A DNA stretch of 43,582 nt from Candidatus Nanopelagicales bacterium (GCA_030157865.1 JAOATY010000025.1:1-43582), one strand, 5' to 3'; numbered from the stretch's first letter, positions 34,052 through 42,340 are shown. Notes: a model not told the origin generated them from the letters alone. Program-made: numbers and translations.

Positions 34052-35785
34052 ATGAGCCAGAGCTACACTCCAGATTTAACTGGAGCTCCCAGCGCCTTAA
34101 CCAAGGGCACGGCTTTAACCATTTCTGACATTGGAAAACCCCTTTCGCAAGCAACTTTTGTCATTGTCGACCTCGAAACTGCCGGCGGTAAGCCTGTTGA
34201 TGCCGGAATCACGGAGATTGGCGCAGTTAAAGTTCGGGGCGGTGAAGTTATCGGAGAGTTTCGCACATTCTGTGCACCCGGTGTCCCCATTCCAGCATTT
34301 ATCTCTGTCTTGACTGGAATAACAGATCACCATGTTGCCGATGCCCCAAGTGTTGCTTCTGCGGTTCGTGAGTTCCTTGCTTTTGCAAATTTCGAATCTG
34401 GAGATGCGCCTGTTTTGGTTGCGCATAACGCTCCATTTGATGTTGGTTTCTTAAAGTCGGCGTGTCAAAAGTTTGATATTGAGTGGCCTAAACCTGCTGT
34501 TTTGGACACCGTAATTCTGGCTCGCAAGATTCTTCGGAAAGATGAAGTTAGAAATCGAAAGCTTGCTACCTTGGCACAGTTTTTTCGAACTCCTGTCAGT
34601 CCAACCCACCGCGCGCTAGATGATGCTCGGGCTACTGCCTCGGTATTACATGGCTTGATCGAACGTGTTGGAAATTTAGGCGTACACGATCTTGAGGGTC
34701 TACAAACCTACAACGGTCCAGCAACTGAAAAACGTAGACGTAAGCGTTATCTTGCAGATGGATTACCTGAGTTACCAGGTGTTTACATTTTTTACGATGG
34801 CAACAATAGGCCGCTCTATGTCGGGACTTCAACCAACATTAGAAAACGCGTGATGTCATATTTCACAGCTGCTGAAACTAGAAGTCGAATGACCTCAATG
34901 GTGGAGTTAGCCCAACGTGTTGATGCACATGTTTGTGCATCAACACTTGAAGCCAGCATTCGAGAGTTGCGCATGATCAACGAGTTGCGCCCAACATATA
35001 ACTTTCGTTCTAGAAATCCAGAGAAAACTACCTGGGTTACCTTGACCAATGAGCGATTCCCCCGACTCTCACTGGCAAGGCAGTCGCACTTACCAGATGC
35101 AGATCGATTAGCAATTGGACCTTTCGCTAACGCGAGCAATGCCGAACTTGCAGTTCTTGCAATTCATCAAGCCACAGATATACGTCAATGCAAAGAACGC
35201 ATAACCAGCAAGACTTCGATTTCTCCGTGCGTACTCTTTGAAATGAAGCGATGCATTGCACCATGCATGTCCGGTGACGTTACAGTCGGCTACCAGGAAA
35301 TTGTTTCTGGAGTCAGCTCCGCTCTAGTCGGTGACGATGTAGAAGTAACTAATAAGTTGATGACGAGAATTCGCGAATTCGTAGAACTAGAAAAATTTGA
35401 AGATGCAGCACTGATTAGAGACCGTATGCATGCATTTGAAGATGGCGTATATAGATCCAGCAGATTACGCGAGCTAACTTCAATCCCATTAATAATCGCG
35501 GCACAACAAAACACATCCGGTGGCTGGGACATTCACGCCATTACACATGGCCGATTTGCCGGGGCTGTTTCTGCGCCGGTCGGAGAGGATCCCAAGCCTT
35601 ACGTAGCGAAGTTGAAGGCGTCCATACCTGCCGACGTGCGTCTGCCAACCCTGGTATCCGAAGTTGAATTGCTGCTTAATTGGTTGGGAAATGGCTTAAC
35701 TCGCCTAGTTTCAATAAGCGATGGGCATACCTGGATGCACCCAATAAATGCTCGAATTCGAGCAACTGAGTTAGCTGCCAGCTAG
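34052..35785 (+). CDS. DEDDh exonuclease fused to UvrC-like GIY-YIG domain
   Basis: A 577-residue fusion. Residues about 35-200 are a DnaQ-like 3'-5' exonuclease: VIVDLETAGG (ExoI Asp and Glu), VAHNAPFDVGFL (ExoII Asp), HRALDDARATA (ExoIII His and Asp). Residues about 230-330 are a GIY-YIG nuclease: LPGVYIFYDGNNRPLYVGTS with TNIRKRVMSYF. A UVR-like helix pair (FVELEKFEDAALIRDRMHAF) comes near residue 450. The C-terminal RNase H-like and HhH parts of true UvrC are absent. ATG at 34052 is preferred over the upstream TTG at 33998 because of the -10 seven bases before. Equivalent to Rv2191. Probably DNA repair; substrate unproven. Confidence 0.9.
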   Translation: MSQSYTPDLTGAPSALTKGTALTISDIGKPLSQATFVIVDLETAGGKPVDAGITEIGAVKVRGGEVIGEFRTFCAPGVPIPAFISVLTGITDHHVADAPSVASAVREFLAFANFESGDAPVLVAHNAPFDVGFLKSACQKFDIEWPKPAVLDTVILARKILRKDEVRNRKLATLAQFFRTPVSPTHRALDDARATASVLHGLIERVGNLGVHDLEGLQTYNGPATEKRRRKRYLADGLPELPGVYIFYDGNNRPLYVGTSTNIRKRVMSYFTAAETRSRMTSMVELAQRVDAHVCASTLEASIRELRMINELRPTYNFRSRNPEKTTWVTLTNERFPRLSLARQSHLPDADRLAIGPFANASNAELAVLAIHQATDIRQCKERITSKTSISPCVLFEMKRCIAPCMSGDVTVGYQEIVSGVSSALVGDDVEVTNKLMTRIREFVELEKFEDAALIRDRMHAFEDGVYRSSRLRELTSIPLIIAAQQNTSGGWDIHAITHGRFAGAVSAPVGEDPKPYVAKLKASIPADVRLPTLVSEVELLLNWLGNGLTRLVSISDGHTWMHPINARIRATELAAS

Positions 35786-36859
35786 CGCATAGCGTTGGCT
35801 GATTGATACCCAAACATCCAAAAGTGATTTTGCGGCGCCGGTGTCTAGCGAACTGTATGCAACAGGAAGTGCGCGCTTAATTCGTTCGACGATTGAATCA
35901 CTAGTTTCACCAAATCGCTTTGCGCCCTTAGCAGCGTCATAAGCAACCATTGTTGCTGCGGCATTTAGCGCAACAACATCACGAATTGCTGCGAAGTTTC
36001 CATCCGATCGACCCGCAAGAATTTCACGAACAACTTGCGCGTTAAATTGTGCATCGCCACCACGTAGTTGGTCGAGTGTTGCAGGCGTTAAGCCAAGTTC
36101 GCTTGGATTCAATAAAGACTCACGCAAAGTTCCAGAGGTGACGTCCCAAATCTGAGTCGGCGCCGAAGTCGAAAGTTCGTCTAGACCATCGATGCTGCGC
36201 ACAATGATCGACTTCATGCCACGCTCAAGCTGAACTTGTGCCAAAACCGGAGCTAACCGAACATCCGCACATCCTAAAAGTGCGGCTTCAGGCTGTCCTG
36301 GATTTGAAAGTGGACCCAAGACATTAAACACAGTTGGTACGCCAAGTTCCTTGCGCACATTAGCGGCATACTTCATTGCCGGATGATGCGCTGGTGCAAA
36401 ACAAAATGCAATGCCTGCTTCCGCAACGCAAGATGACAACAAAGTCGTAGGCATGTTTATCGCAACCCCAAGAGCTTCAAGTACGTCTGCAGTTCCCGCT
36501 TTAGAAGAAATCGCACGATTGCCGTGCTTTAGAACCGGGATTCCAGCGCCAGCAACTGTTAGTGCAGCCATGGTTGAAATGTTGACAGTATGTGCGCCGT
36601 CTCCACCCGTACCGACAACGTCTACTGCGATTCGATCTAAGTTAACTTCTACTGCGTTAGCAAGCATTGCTTTAACCATGCCGCTAACTTCTTGTGAAGT
36701 CTCACCCTTAACGCGCATACCAATCACAAGACCCGCAAGTTGTGAATCAGTGGCTGTGCCAGACATCATTTCGTTCATTGCCCAAAAAGCTTGATCGAAA
36801 GACAAATCATTTCCGGAAACTAAAGTTCCAAGAACTTCTTTCCAGCCGTCAGCAGCCAT
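35771..36859 (-). CDS. trpD: Anthranilate phosphoribosyltransferase
   Basis: Second step of tryptophan synthesis: transfer of the phosphoribosyl group from PRPP to anthranilate. 362 residues with the PRPP-binding loop VDVVGTGGDGAHTVNISTMA near residues 79-98, KHGNRAISSKAGTADVLEALG, and FCFAPAHHPAMKYAANVRKELG. A GGAAGAG ribosome site precedes the ATG by about seven bases. It lies 14 bases after the receiver-like gene, so is likely its operon partner, and overlaps the exonuclease-UvrC gene tail-to-tail by 15 bases. No other trp gene is in the window, as with the isolated Rv2192c. Confidence 0.96.
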   Translation of the reverse strand: MAADGWKEVLGTLVSGNDLSFDQAFWAMNEMMSGTATDSQLAGLVIGMRVKGETSQEVSGMVKAMLANAVEVNLDRIAVDVVGTGGDGAHTVNISTMAALTVAGAGIPVLKHGNRAISSKAGTADVLEALGVAINMPTTLLSSCVAEAGIAFCFAPAHHPAMKYAANVRKELGVPTVFNVLGPLSNPGQPEAALLGCADVRLAPVLAQVQLERGMKSIIVRSIDGLDELSTSAPTQIWDVTSGTLRESLLNPSELGLTPATLDQLRGGDAQFNAQVVREILAGRSDGNFAAIRDVVALNAAATMVAYDAAKGAKRFGETSDSIVERIKRALPVAYSSLDTGAAKSLLDVWVSISQRYALAGS

Positions 36860-36873
36860 TATGAATCTCTTCC

Positions 36874-37284
36874 CTATTGGGAAATAGAGTTTCGTGACTT
36901 GAGAAGCTCAAGGCAAGCATTTACCACTGCGCGTGGATCAAGTGGGTGCGCTACAACAGCGTCAGCACGTGACCAAGTGGCTAACCAGCGATCATCGACA
37001 CGTCCAACCAGTAGCAGGACTGGTGGGCAGTTAAAGATCTCGTCCTTTAGTTGGCGGCAAAGTCCCATACCCCCGGAAGGAGTTGCTTCACCATCGAGAA
37101 TTAGCAAGTCAAATGGTCGAGAATCGACGGCCGCGACCACGGCTGGATGCGTCGCGCACTCCAGAATTTCTACGTCTCCGAACTCAAGTGAAGGTCGACG
37201 GCCAAGGCTGACCTTAATGCTGGAGCGGACAGCAGAATCATCGCTATAAACCAGCACTTTTAGAGTTGGGGCACTATTCGACAC
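36874..37284 (-). CDS. Stand-alone receiver-like protein (response-regulator fold, no output domain)
   Basis: A 136-residue protein with a CheY-like fold: LKVLVYSDDSAVRSSIKVSL (beta1 with the acidic pair), FDLLILDGEATPSGGMGLCR (beta3 Asp as the possible phospho-acceptor), PPVLLLVGRVDDRWLATW, and ADAVVAHPLDPRAVV in place of the usual Lys-Pro. The conserved receiver lysine is missing, so normal phosphorylation is doubtful. There is no DNA-binding domain. GTG at 37284 is chosen because TACTCT lies 6 bases upstream; the frame runs on to 37629 only by overlapping divergent ctaE. Actinobacteria often carry this type between trpD and ctaE. Role unknown. Confidence 0.82.
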   Translation of the reverse strand: MSNSAPTLKVLVYSDDSAVRSSIKVSLGRRPSLEFGDVEILECATHPAVVAAVDSRPFDLLILDGEATPSGGMGLCRQLKDEIFNCPPVLLLVGRVDDRWLATWSRADAVVAHPLDPRAVVNACLELLKSRNSISQ

Positions 37285-37290
37285 CCCAAA

Positions 37291-37296
37291 AGAGTA
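37291..37296 (-). promoter_or_regulatory. Putative leaderless -10 of the receiver-like gene
   Basis: Reverse-strand TACTCT, six bases before the GTG at 37284. It decides the start and separates the gene from the long overlapping frame. Confidence 0.5.
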
Positions 37297-37313
37297 TCTG
37301 ACCATCTGGCTGG

Positions 37314-37335
37314 ATTGGTAATCGGGATTGTCAAT
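37314..37335. promoter_or_regulatory. 22-base imperfect palindrome, candidate operator
   Basis: Arms ATTGgtAATC and GATTgtCAAT flank a GG centre, with 8 of 10 positions complementary. It sits about where the -35 of the receiver-like gene would be, in the region shared with ctaE. Confidence 0.4.
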
Positions 37336-37387
37336 CAGAGGTACCAAAATGGAATAGATCACATCAGGGCAATATTGGCCATCCTGA

Positions 37388-37400
37388 GGGGATTTTCCCC
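37388..37400. promoter_or_regulatory. GGGGA-TTT-TCCCC palindrome over the ctaE -35 position
   Basis: A perfect five-base inverted repeat with a three-base centre. It lies about 24-36 bases before the predicted ctaE start, where a -35 box would be. CAATATTG (37370-37377), a perfect eight-base palindrome, lies just upstream. Confidence 0.4.
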
Positions 37401-37411
37401 AAGGCAGTGGG

Positions 37412-37417
37412 TAAACT
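37412..37417 (+). promoter_or_regulatory. Putative leaderless -10 of the ctaE-qcrCAB operon
   Basis: TAAACT, six bases, then GTG at 37424. No recognisable -35; a palindrome takes its place, which would suit activator control. Confidence 0.5.
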
Positions 37418-37423
37418 CTAGGG

Positions 37424-38020
37424 GTGAGTACAGCTACCCCCATCAGAGTCCCAAGCCATGCCGAACGCCCAAATATGGTGTCGATTGGCACCATTGTCTG
37501 GCTATCCAGTGAGTTGATGTTCTTCGCAGCCCTATTTGCGATGTATTTCACCTTACGTTCCGTTAATCCAGAGCTTTGGGCAGAAGAAGTCGAACTTCTT
37601 AACATTCCATTCGCTTCCTTCAACACCACGATCTTGGTGCTTTCATCGGTTACCTGTCAGCTTGGCGTTTTCGCTGCTGAACGTGGAGATGTAAAGGGCC
37701 TTCGCAAGTGGTTTGTCATCACTTTCCTAATGGGCTTCTACTTCGTTGCTGGTCAGGTTTACGAATACGCAGTTTTGGTTCATGAAGGCCTAACACTGTC
37801 ATCTAATGCCTACGGTTCTGCTTTTTACCTAACAACCGGATTCCACGGCTTGCACGTGACTGGTGGCTTGATTGCTTTCTTATTTGTTTTAGCTCGCACA
37901 TATGCAACAAAGCACTACTCACATAAGCAAGCAACTACCGCAATTGTGGTTTCTTACTACTGGCACTTCGTCGACGTAGTTTGGATCGCACTTTTCGCAA
38001 CCATTTACTTAATCAAATAA
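37424..38020 (+). CDS. ctaE: Cytochrome c oxidase subunit III (aa3 type)
   Basis: Membrane subunit of the terminal oxidase, 198 residues and five membrane helices, the short actinobacterial form. Recognisable segments are [53 protein letters not shown] with the conserved Glu/His-type helix, and [20 protein letters not shown]. Leaderless GTG start at 37424 ([17 protein letters not shown]). It opens the operon with qcrCAB, as in M. tuberculosis (Rv2193-2196) where bc1 and aa3 form a supercomplex. Subunits I, II and IV are not in the window. Confidence 0.95.
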   Translation: MSTATPIRVPSHAERPNMVSIGTIVWLSSELMFFAALFAMYFTLRSVNPELWAEEVELLNIPFASFNTTILVLSSVTCQLGVFAAERGDVKGLRKWFVITFLMGFYFVAGQVYEYAVLVHEGLTLSSNAYGSAFYLTTGFHGLHVTGGLIAFLFVLARTYATKHYSHKQATTAIVVSYYWHFVDVVWIALFATIYLIK

Positions 38021-38060
38021 CAAAACCGATAAACGTTTAGTGAAGTAGAGAAGGAATCCA

Positions 38061-38837
38061 GTGGCTCTCAACAAAAGACACCCTGCGGCTCTGTTTGCAG
38101 TTCTAGCAGTAGCACTAGGCACCACTGGTGCCGCTTATGCTGCAGTCAGTTCGCAGACTGCTCCAAAAGTCGTTGCTAAGACTGAAACTCAGGTAGAGCA
38201 AGGTAAGCAACTCTACCTAGAAGGCTGCTCTTCCTGCCATGGCCTAGCTGCCCAGGGTGCATCTGACGGTCCGTCGCTTATCGGAGTTGGCGCAGCTTCC
38301 GTAGATTTCCAAGTCGGTACCGGTCGTATGCCACTTGCTGCTCCTGGCGTGCAGGCAATGCCAAAAATGCCTTCTTATAACGAAGAAGAAACCGCTGCCC
38401 TAGCTGCTTACATTGCAACTTTGGGTGCAGGCCCAGGAATTCCAACCGCCGAAATGCTTGATACTACAAACGCAGAGTTAGCACTCGGTGGCGAACTATT
38501 TCGCACTAACTGTGCCCAGTGCCACGGTGCGTCTGCTGTCGGTGGCGCGCTTTCCGAAGGACGTAAAGCGCCGAGCTTGATGGATGCTGACGCTAAAAAC
38601 CTTTACGAAGCTATGGTCTCTGGTCCACAATCCATGCCAGTGTTTGCAGACAGCACGTTGAGCGTTGAAGACAAGCAACACATCATCGCTTACGTTGCAG
38701 AACTTCAAAAAAATGAGAGCCCTGGTGGTTTTAGCCTCGGCCGACAAGGTCCAGTAACTGAAGGCCTATTCATTTTCGTTGTGGGTCTTGGAGTACTTAT
38801 CGTTGCCGCAGTATGGATCGGAGCGAAAGCAAAATAA
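38061..38837 (+). CDS. qcrC: Cytochrome bc1 complex diheme cytochrome c subunit QcrC
   Basis: Diheme cytochrome c that carries electrons from the bc1 complex straight to the aa3 oxidase, replacing soluble cytochrome c. 258 residues: N-terminal signal or anchor (PAALFAVLAVALGTTGAAYA), first heme site CSSCH at 56-60, second heme site CAQCH near 151, and a C-terminal membrane helix (GLFIFVVGLGVLIVAAVWIG). GTG start with AAGGA (38051-38055) five bases upstream. Its stop overlaps the qcrA start (TAATG). Confidence 0.95.
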   Translation: MALNKRHPAALFAVLAVALGTTGAAYAAVSSQTAPKVVAKTETQVEQGKQLYLEGCSSCHGLAAQGASDGPSLIGVGAASVDFQVGTGRMPLAAPGVQAMPKMPSYNEEETAALAAYIATLGAGPGIPTAEMLDTTNAELALGGELFRTNCAQCHGASAVGGALSEGRKAPSLMDADAKNLYEAMVSGPQSMPVFADSTLSVEDKQHIIAYVAELQKNESPGGFSLGRQGPVTEGLFIFVVGLGVLIVAAVWIGAKAK

Positions 38838-39880
38838 TGAATGAATTAGAGCATCCAACTGGTGACCCATACGGCGCCAAAGATGGCAAAGACTTAATCA
38901 GTGGTATCACTGTTTTCCCGATGGAACCTCACGTTCCACGCAAGGCCGACATAGATCCAAAAGCTGCCATCCGCGCTGAGCGCCAGGTAGCAACCATGTT
39001 TGGTTTGTCATCACTAATGATCATTTTGTTCATAGTTGCTTACATTCAGGTGCCTGCAGACTTACTAATCACAATTCCAGTGATTGGAACTTTGAATGCA
39101 AATCACTTGGCAATCGGGTTTACATTTGGCATGGCAATTCTGCTGATTGGCCTTGGCGCAATTCATTGGGCTAAGAAATTGATGCCGGATGAGGAAGTAA
39201 TTCAAGAGCGTCATGCTTTAACTTCTACGAATGAGGAGCGAGCTGCCGTGCAATCAAGTCTGCAGCGCGGCGCTGCTGAATCTGGCTTCAAGGAGCGCAA
39301 GATTATTCGCCGCTCGCTACTGGGTGCCCTCGCACTGTTTCCAGTTCCACTAATCGTGCTGCTTCGTGACCTTGGTCCCCTACCGGGCACTCGCCTACGG
39401 GAAACCATCTGGGATGAAGGAATTCACCTAGTTACCGATGCCACCTACAAAAAGATCAAGGCTTCCGATATTCCTTTGGGTGGCTTAATCAATGCCGTTC
39501 CAGAGAACCTGCTAGAGATCGAACACGAGGAGCACAACCTAAACCAGCGCGGTAAAGCATCGATCATTATCGTTCGCATGGATCCAGCTGACATCGTCTC
39601 ACAGCAAGGTGAAGCCTGGGATTACCAAGGGGTTTTAGCGTTTTCCAAGATTTGCACCCACCTGGGGTGTCCAACATCACTTTACCAACAGCGCACTCAC
39701 CACTTGCTGTGTCCGTGCCACCAGTCTACGTTTGACTTATCAGACTCGGGCAATGTGGTTTTCGGACCAGCTGCACGTCGCATGCCACAGCTTGCGATCA
39801 CAGTTGATGCTGAGGGCTACCTAGTTGCCCAAAGTGGATTTAATGAACCAGTAGGACCTAGTTTCTGGGAGCGCGGATGA
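38837..39880 (+). CDS. qcrA: Cytochrome bc1 complex Rieske iron-sulfur subunit QcrA
   Basis: Rieske [2Fe-2S] protein of the quinol-cytochrome c reductase, 347 residues from ATG at 38837. The N-terminal part has three membrane helices (SSLMIILFIVAYIQV; LAIGFTFGMAILLIGLGAI; SLLGALALFPVPLIVLL), as in other Actinobacteria. The cluster ligands are in CTHLGC and CPCHQSTFDLSDSG, followed by FGPAARRMPQLAI. The frame opens upstream at 38813, inside qcrC, but the ATG overlapping the qcrC stop is the sensible start. It overlaps qcrB by ATGA. Confidence 0.95.
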   Translation: MNELEHPTGDPYGAKDGKDLISGITVFPMEPHVPRKADIDPKAAIRAERQVATMFGLSSLMIILFIVAYIQVPADLLITIPVIGTLNANHLAIGFTFGMAILLIGLGAIHWAKKLMPDEEVIQERHALTSTNEERAAVQSSLQRGAAESGFKERKIIRRSLLGALALFPVPLIVLLRDLGPLPGTRLRETIWDEGIHLVTDATYKKIKASDIPLGGLINAVPENLLEIEHEEHNLNQRGKASIIIVRMDPADIVSQQGEAWDYQGVLAFSKICTHLGCPTSLYQQRTHHLLCPCHQSTFDLSDSGNVVFGPAARRMPQLAITVDAEGYLVAQSGFNEPVGPSFWERG

Positions 39881-41559
39881 GCACAACCGAAGAATCAATT
39901 CAGGCGCCAGCACATGCTGCACCAACCACTAAAGGTGGTGCCGTCGGTTACTACATTGATGATCGCCTAGCTTCGGCTAGCTTCACCAAGCGCTTAGTCG
40001 ACAAGGTATTCCCAGACCACTGGTCATTCATGCTTGGTGAAGTTGCGCTATACAGCTTCATTATCTTGCTGCTTTCCGGCACATACTTAACTTTGTTCTT
40101 CAACCCGTCAATGACTGAGGTTATTTACAACGGCTCATACGTCCCACTTAAGGGCGTAAAGATGTCTGAGGCTTACTCCTCTACTCTGGCGATTTCCTTT
40201 GATGTTCGCGGCGGTCTATTGATGCGCCAGATTCATCACTGGGCAGCGCTGTTCTTTACGGCTGCAGTATCCGTGCACTTACTTCGCGTTTTCTTCACAG
40301 GCGCTTTCCGCAAGCCTCGTGAAATCAACTGGGTAATCGGAACTTTGCTTTTGGTTCTTGCACTTCTTGAAGGCTTCTCCGGTTACTCACTTCCAGATGA
40401 CTTGCTATCTGGCACCGGACTTCGCATTGCTCAAGGCATCATGCAGGCAATTCCACTTGTTGGAACTTATGTAGCGATGTTCTTGTTCGGTGGCGAGTTC
40501 CCAGGAACCGACATCATGCCAAGACTTTACTCAATCCACATTCTGTTGATTCCTGGAATTCTGTTGGCTTTGATCACCGTGCACTTAATCATGGTGTTTT
40601 ACCAAAAGCACACTCAGTTCCCTGGACCAGGTCGTACTGAAAGCAACGTTGTTGGTTTCCGCCTATTCCCTATCTACATGGCTAAGGCTGGCGGCTTCTT
40701 CTTCGTAGTATTCGGTATCACGGTTTTGATTGCTGCATTGGTAACAATCAACCCAGTCTGGCTATACGGTCCATACACACCATCCCAGGTAACAGCTGGC
40801 TCCCAGCCTGACTGGTACATCGGATGGCTTGATGGCGCTGTTCGTTTGATGCCTAACTTGGAATCAAACTGGTTTGGCTACACGTTCAGCTGGAACATCT
40901 TGGTTCCTGCATTGGTTATCCCAGGCATCATGTTTACGGCTCTTGGTCTGTACCCATGGATCGAAGCTTGGGCAACAGGCGATAAGCGTGAACACCACTT
41001 GCTGGATCGCCCACGCAATGCACCTACCCGAACCGCCCTTGGCGTCATGTCGCTTTCGTTCTACATGATTCTGGTAATTTCCGGTGGCAACGACATAATT
41101 GCCTCGGCATTCAATCTCTCAATTAACCAAATTACTTGGGGCTTTAGATTCTTACTCTTCATCATTCCTCCCCTAGCGTTTGTGCTGACAAAGCGCATCT
41201 GTCTTGGGTTACAGCGTCGCGACAACGACAAACTGCTTCATGGTTATGAGACTGGAAGAATCCTTCGCCTACCAAGTGGTGAGTTCATTGAAATCCACGA
41301 ACCAATTGGCGAAGCTGAAAAGGCTAAGTTGTTGGCTAAGGCTGATGTAGTTCCTATGGAATTGCCATCCGCAGTAGACGAAAACGGTGTGCGCAATCCA
41401 AAGGCTGCCAAGTCAATTGCTCGCGCGAAGCTATCTCAGTGGTTCTACTCTGACGTAATTCCAACTCCAACCGACGAGGAAATGCGAGCAGCTGCTGAGC
41501 ATGCTGCCCATGAATTACATGAAGCAGAAGCTCACATGAAACAGATCAGCAATCACTAA
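39877..41559 (+). CDS. qcrB: Cytochrome bc1 complex cytochrome b subunit QcrB
   Basis: Membrane cytochrome b holding two hemes and the quinol sites. The 560 residues are the long actinobacterial form. Heme-ligating histidine pairs are visible in IHHWAALFFTAAVSVHLLR and SIHILLIPGILLALITVHL. The quinol-site Pro-Asp-Trp motif is QPDWYIGWLDGAVRLMP, and the third-domain helices follow. The C-terminal 100 residues form a soluble charged extension ending HELHEAEAHMKQISNH. It is the last gene of the operon, followed by a strong terminator. Confidence 0.96.
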   Translation: MSTTEESIQAPAHAAPTTKGGAVGYYIDDRLASASFTKRLVDKVFPDHWSFMLGEVALYSFIILLLSGTYLTLFFNPSMTEVIYNGSYVPLKGVKMSEAYSSTLAISFDVRGGLLMRQIHHWAALFFTAAVSVHLLRVFFTGAFRKPREINWVIGTLLLVLALLEGFSGYSLPDDLLSGTGLRIAQGIMQAIPLVGTYVAMFLFGGEFPGTDIMPRLYSIHILLIPGILLALITVHLIMVFYQKHTQFPGPGRTESNVVGFRLFPIYMAKAGGFFFVVFGITVLIAALVTINPVWLYGPYTPSQVTAGSQPDWYIGWLDGAVRLMPNLESNWFGYTFSWNILVPALVIPGIMFTALGLYPWIEAWATGDKREHHLLDRPRNAPTRTALGVMSLSFYMILVISGGNDIIASAFNLSINQITWGFRFLLFIIPPLAFVLTKRICLGLQRRDNDKLLHGYETGRILRLPSGEFIEIHEPIGEAEKAKLLAKADVVPMELPSAVDENGVRNPKAAKSIARAKLSQWFYSDVIPTPTDEEMRAAAEHAAHELHEAEAHMKQISNH

Positions 41560-41570
41560 GCATTAACTAA

Positions 41571-41605
41571 AAGAACCCCGTCTAGAAGTTCTAGGCGGGG
41601 TTCTT
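41571..41605. terminator. Strong bidirectional rho-independent terminator
   Basis: A 15-base stem (aagaaccccgtctag / ctaggcggggttctt, one G-T wobble) with a five-base loop (aagtt). A run of A precedes it and T-rich sequence follows, so it can end both ctaE-qcrCAB and the convergent murT-gatD messages. Confidence 0.9.
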
Positions 41606-41635
41606 TATTGTCTGGATCTCTAAATCAGTAAATCC

Positions 41636-42340
41636 CTAGTTACCAGCAAGCGTGCTGCGGCGCTCAAACGCCAAGGCGTTAGCAAACGGATCTTCAAATG
41701 GTCGCAACGGGCCAGCAGCGCACTGTAAGACTGCATCAGCAAGTTCTGGATTTCGAGCCAGTGCTGGGCCATGCATGTAGGTGCCAAACACGTTTCCGTG
41801 CCATACGCCCTCTTGCTGATTAAACCCATTCCCTACTCCACTAAGAACGCGCCCTAGAGCAGACATCTCGTTTCCGAGCAACGTCAGGCCTTGGTGGTTC
41901 TCAAAGCCAGTTAGACGTGGCAAGCCGCCGCGACTTGGCTGAATCACAAGCTCACCAACACTTCTAGGTGAGGCGTCATAAATCGTGTGAGCACCTACCA
42001 GGCCTAAACCAGAAGTCTTGTTCCCATTTGAATCCGGCAGTGAGTCTCCAATTATTTGAAAGCCAGCACAGATCGCTAAGACTGTAGCGCCACCAGCCGC
42101 CGCATAATTCAGGCCACCATCTGCCTTAAGCATCTCTAGTGCTGCGAATTGTGGACCATCTTCCCCGCCACCTAAAAGGTAGATATCACCCGAACGTGGC
42201 ACTGGCATGCCGGGAGTAACTTCGGTTAAGTTCACATCAATGTTTCGCGCCTTAGCCCGGTGGATTAGAACTTCGGCATTACCTTGATCGCCGTAGGTTC
42301 CCAAAAGGTCATGGTAGAGGCGCACAATCTCAAGAGTCAC
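41636..42340 (-). CDS. gatD: Lipid II isoglutaminyl synthase, glutaminase subunit GatD
   Basis: Class I glutamine amidotransferase subunit that supplies ammonia to MurT for amidating D-Glu of lipid II. 234 residues with the nucleophile Cys in VLAICAGFQIIGDSL, the oxyanion-type region YLLGGGEDGPQFAAL, and the His region NVFGTYMHGPALARNPELAD; FENHQGLTLL is also typical of the GatD/CobQ-like group. GTG start overlaps the murT stop by GTGA, so the subunits are translationally coupled. Converges on qcrB across the shared terminator. Confidence 0.93.
   Translation of the reverse strand: MTLEIVRLYHDLLGTYGDQGNAEVLIHRAKARNIDVNLTEVTPGMPVPRSGDIYLLGGGEDGPQFAALEMLKADGGLNYAAAGGATVLAICAGFQIIGDSLPDSNGNKTSGLGLVGAHTIYDASPRSVGELVIQPSRGGLPRLTGFENHQGLTLLGNEMSALGRVLSGVGNGFNQQEGVWHGNVFGTYMHGPALARNPELADAVLQCAAGPLRPFEDPFANALAFERRSTLAGN

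Noticed and set aside
37285-37629. Upstream extension of the receiver-like gene
   Set aside because: Would overlap the start of ctaE on the other strand; the receiver fold begins only after the GTG at 37284.
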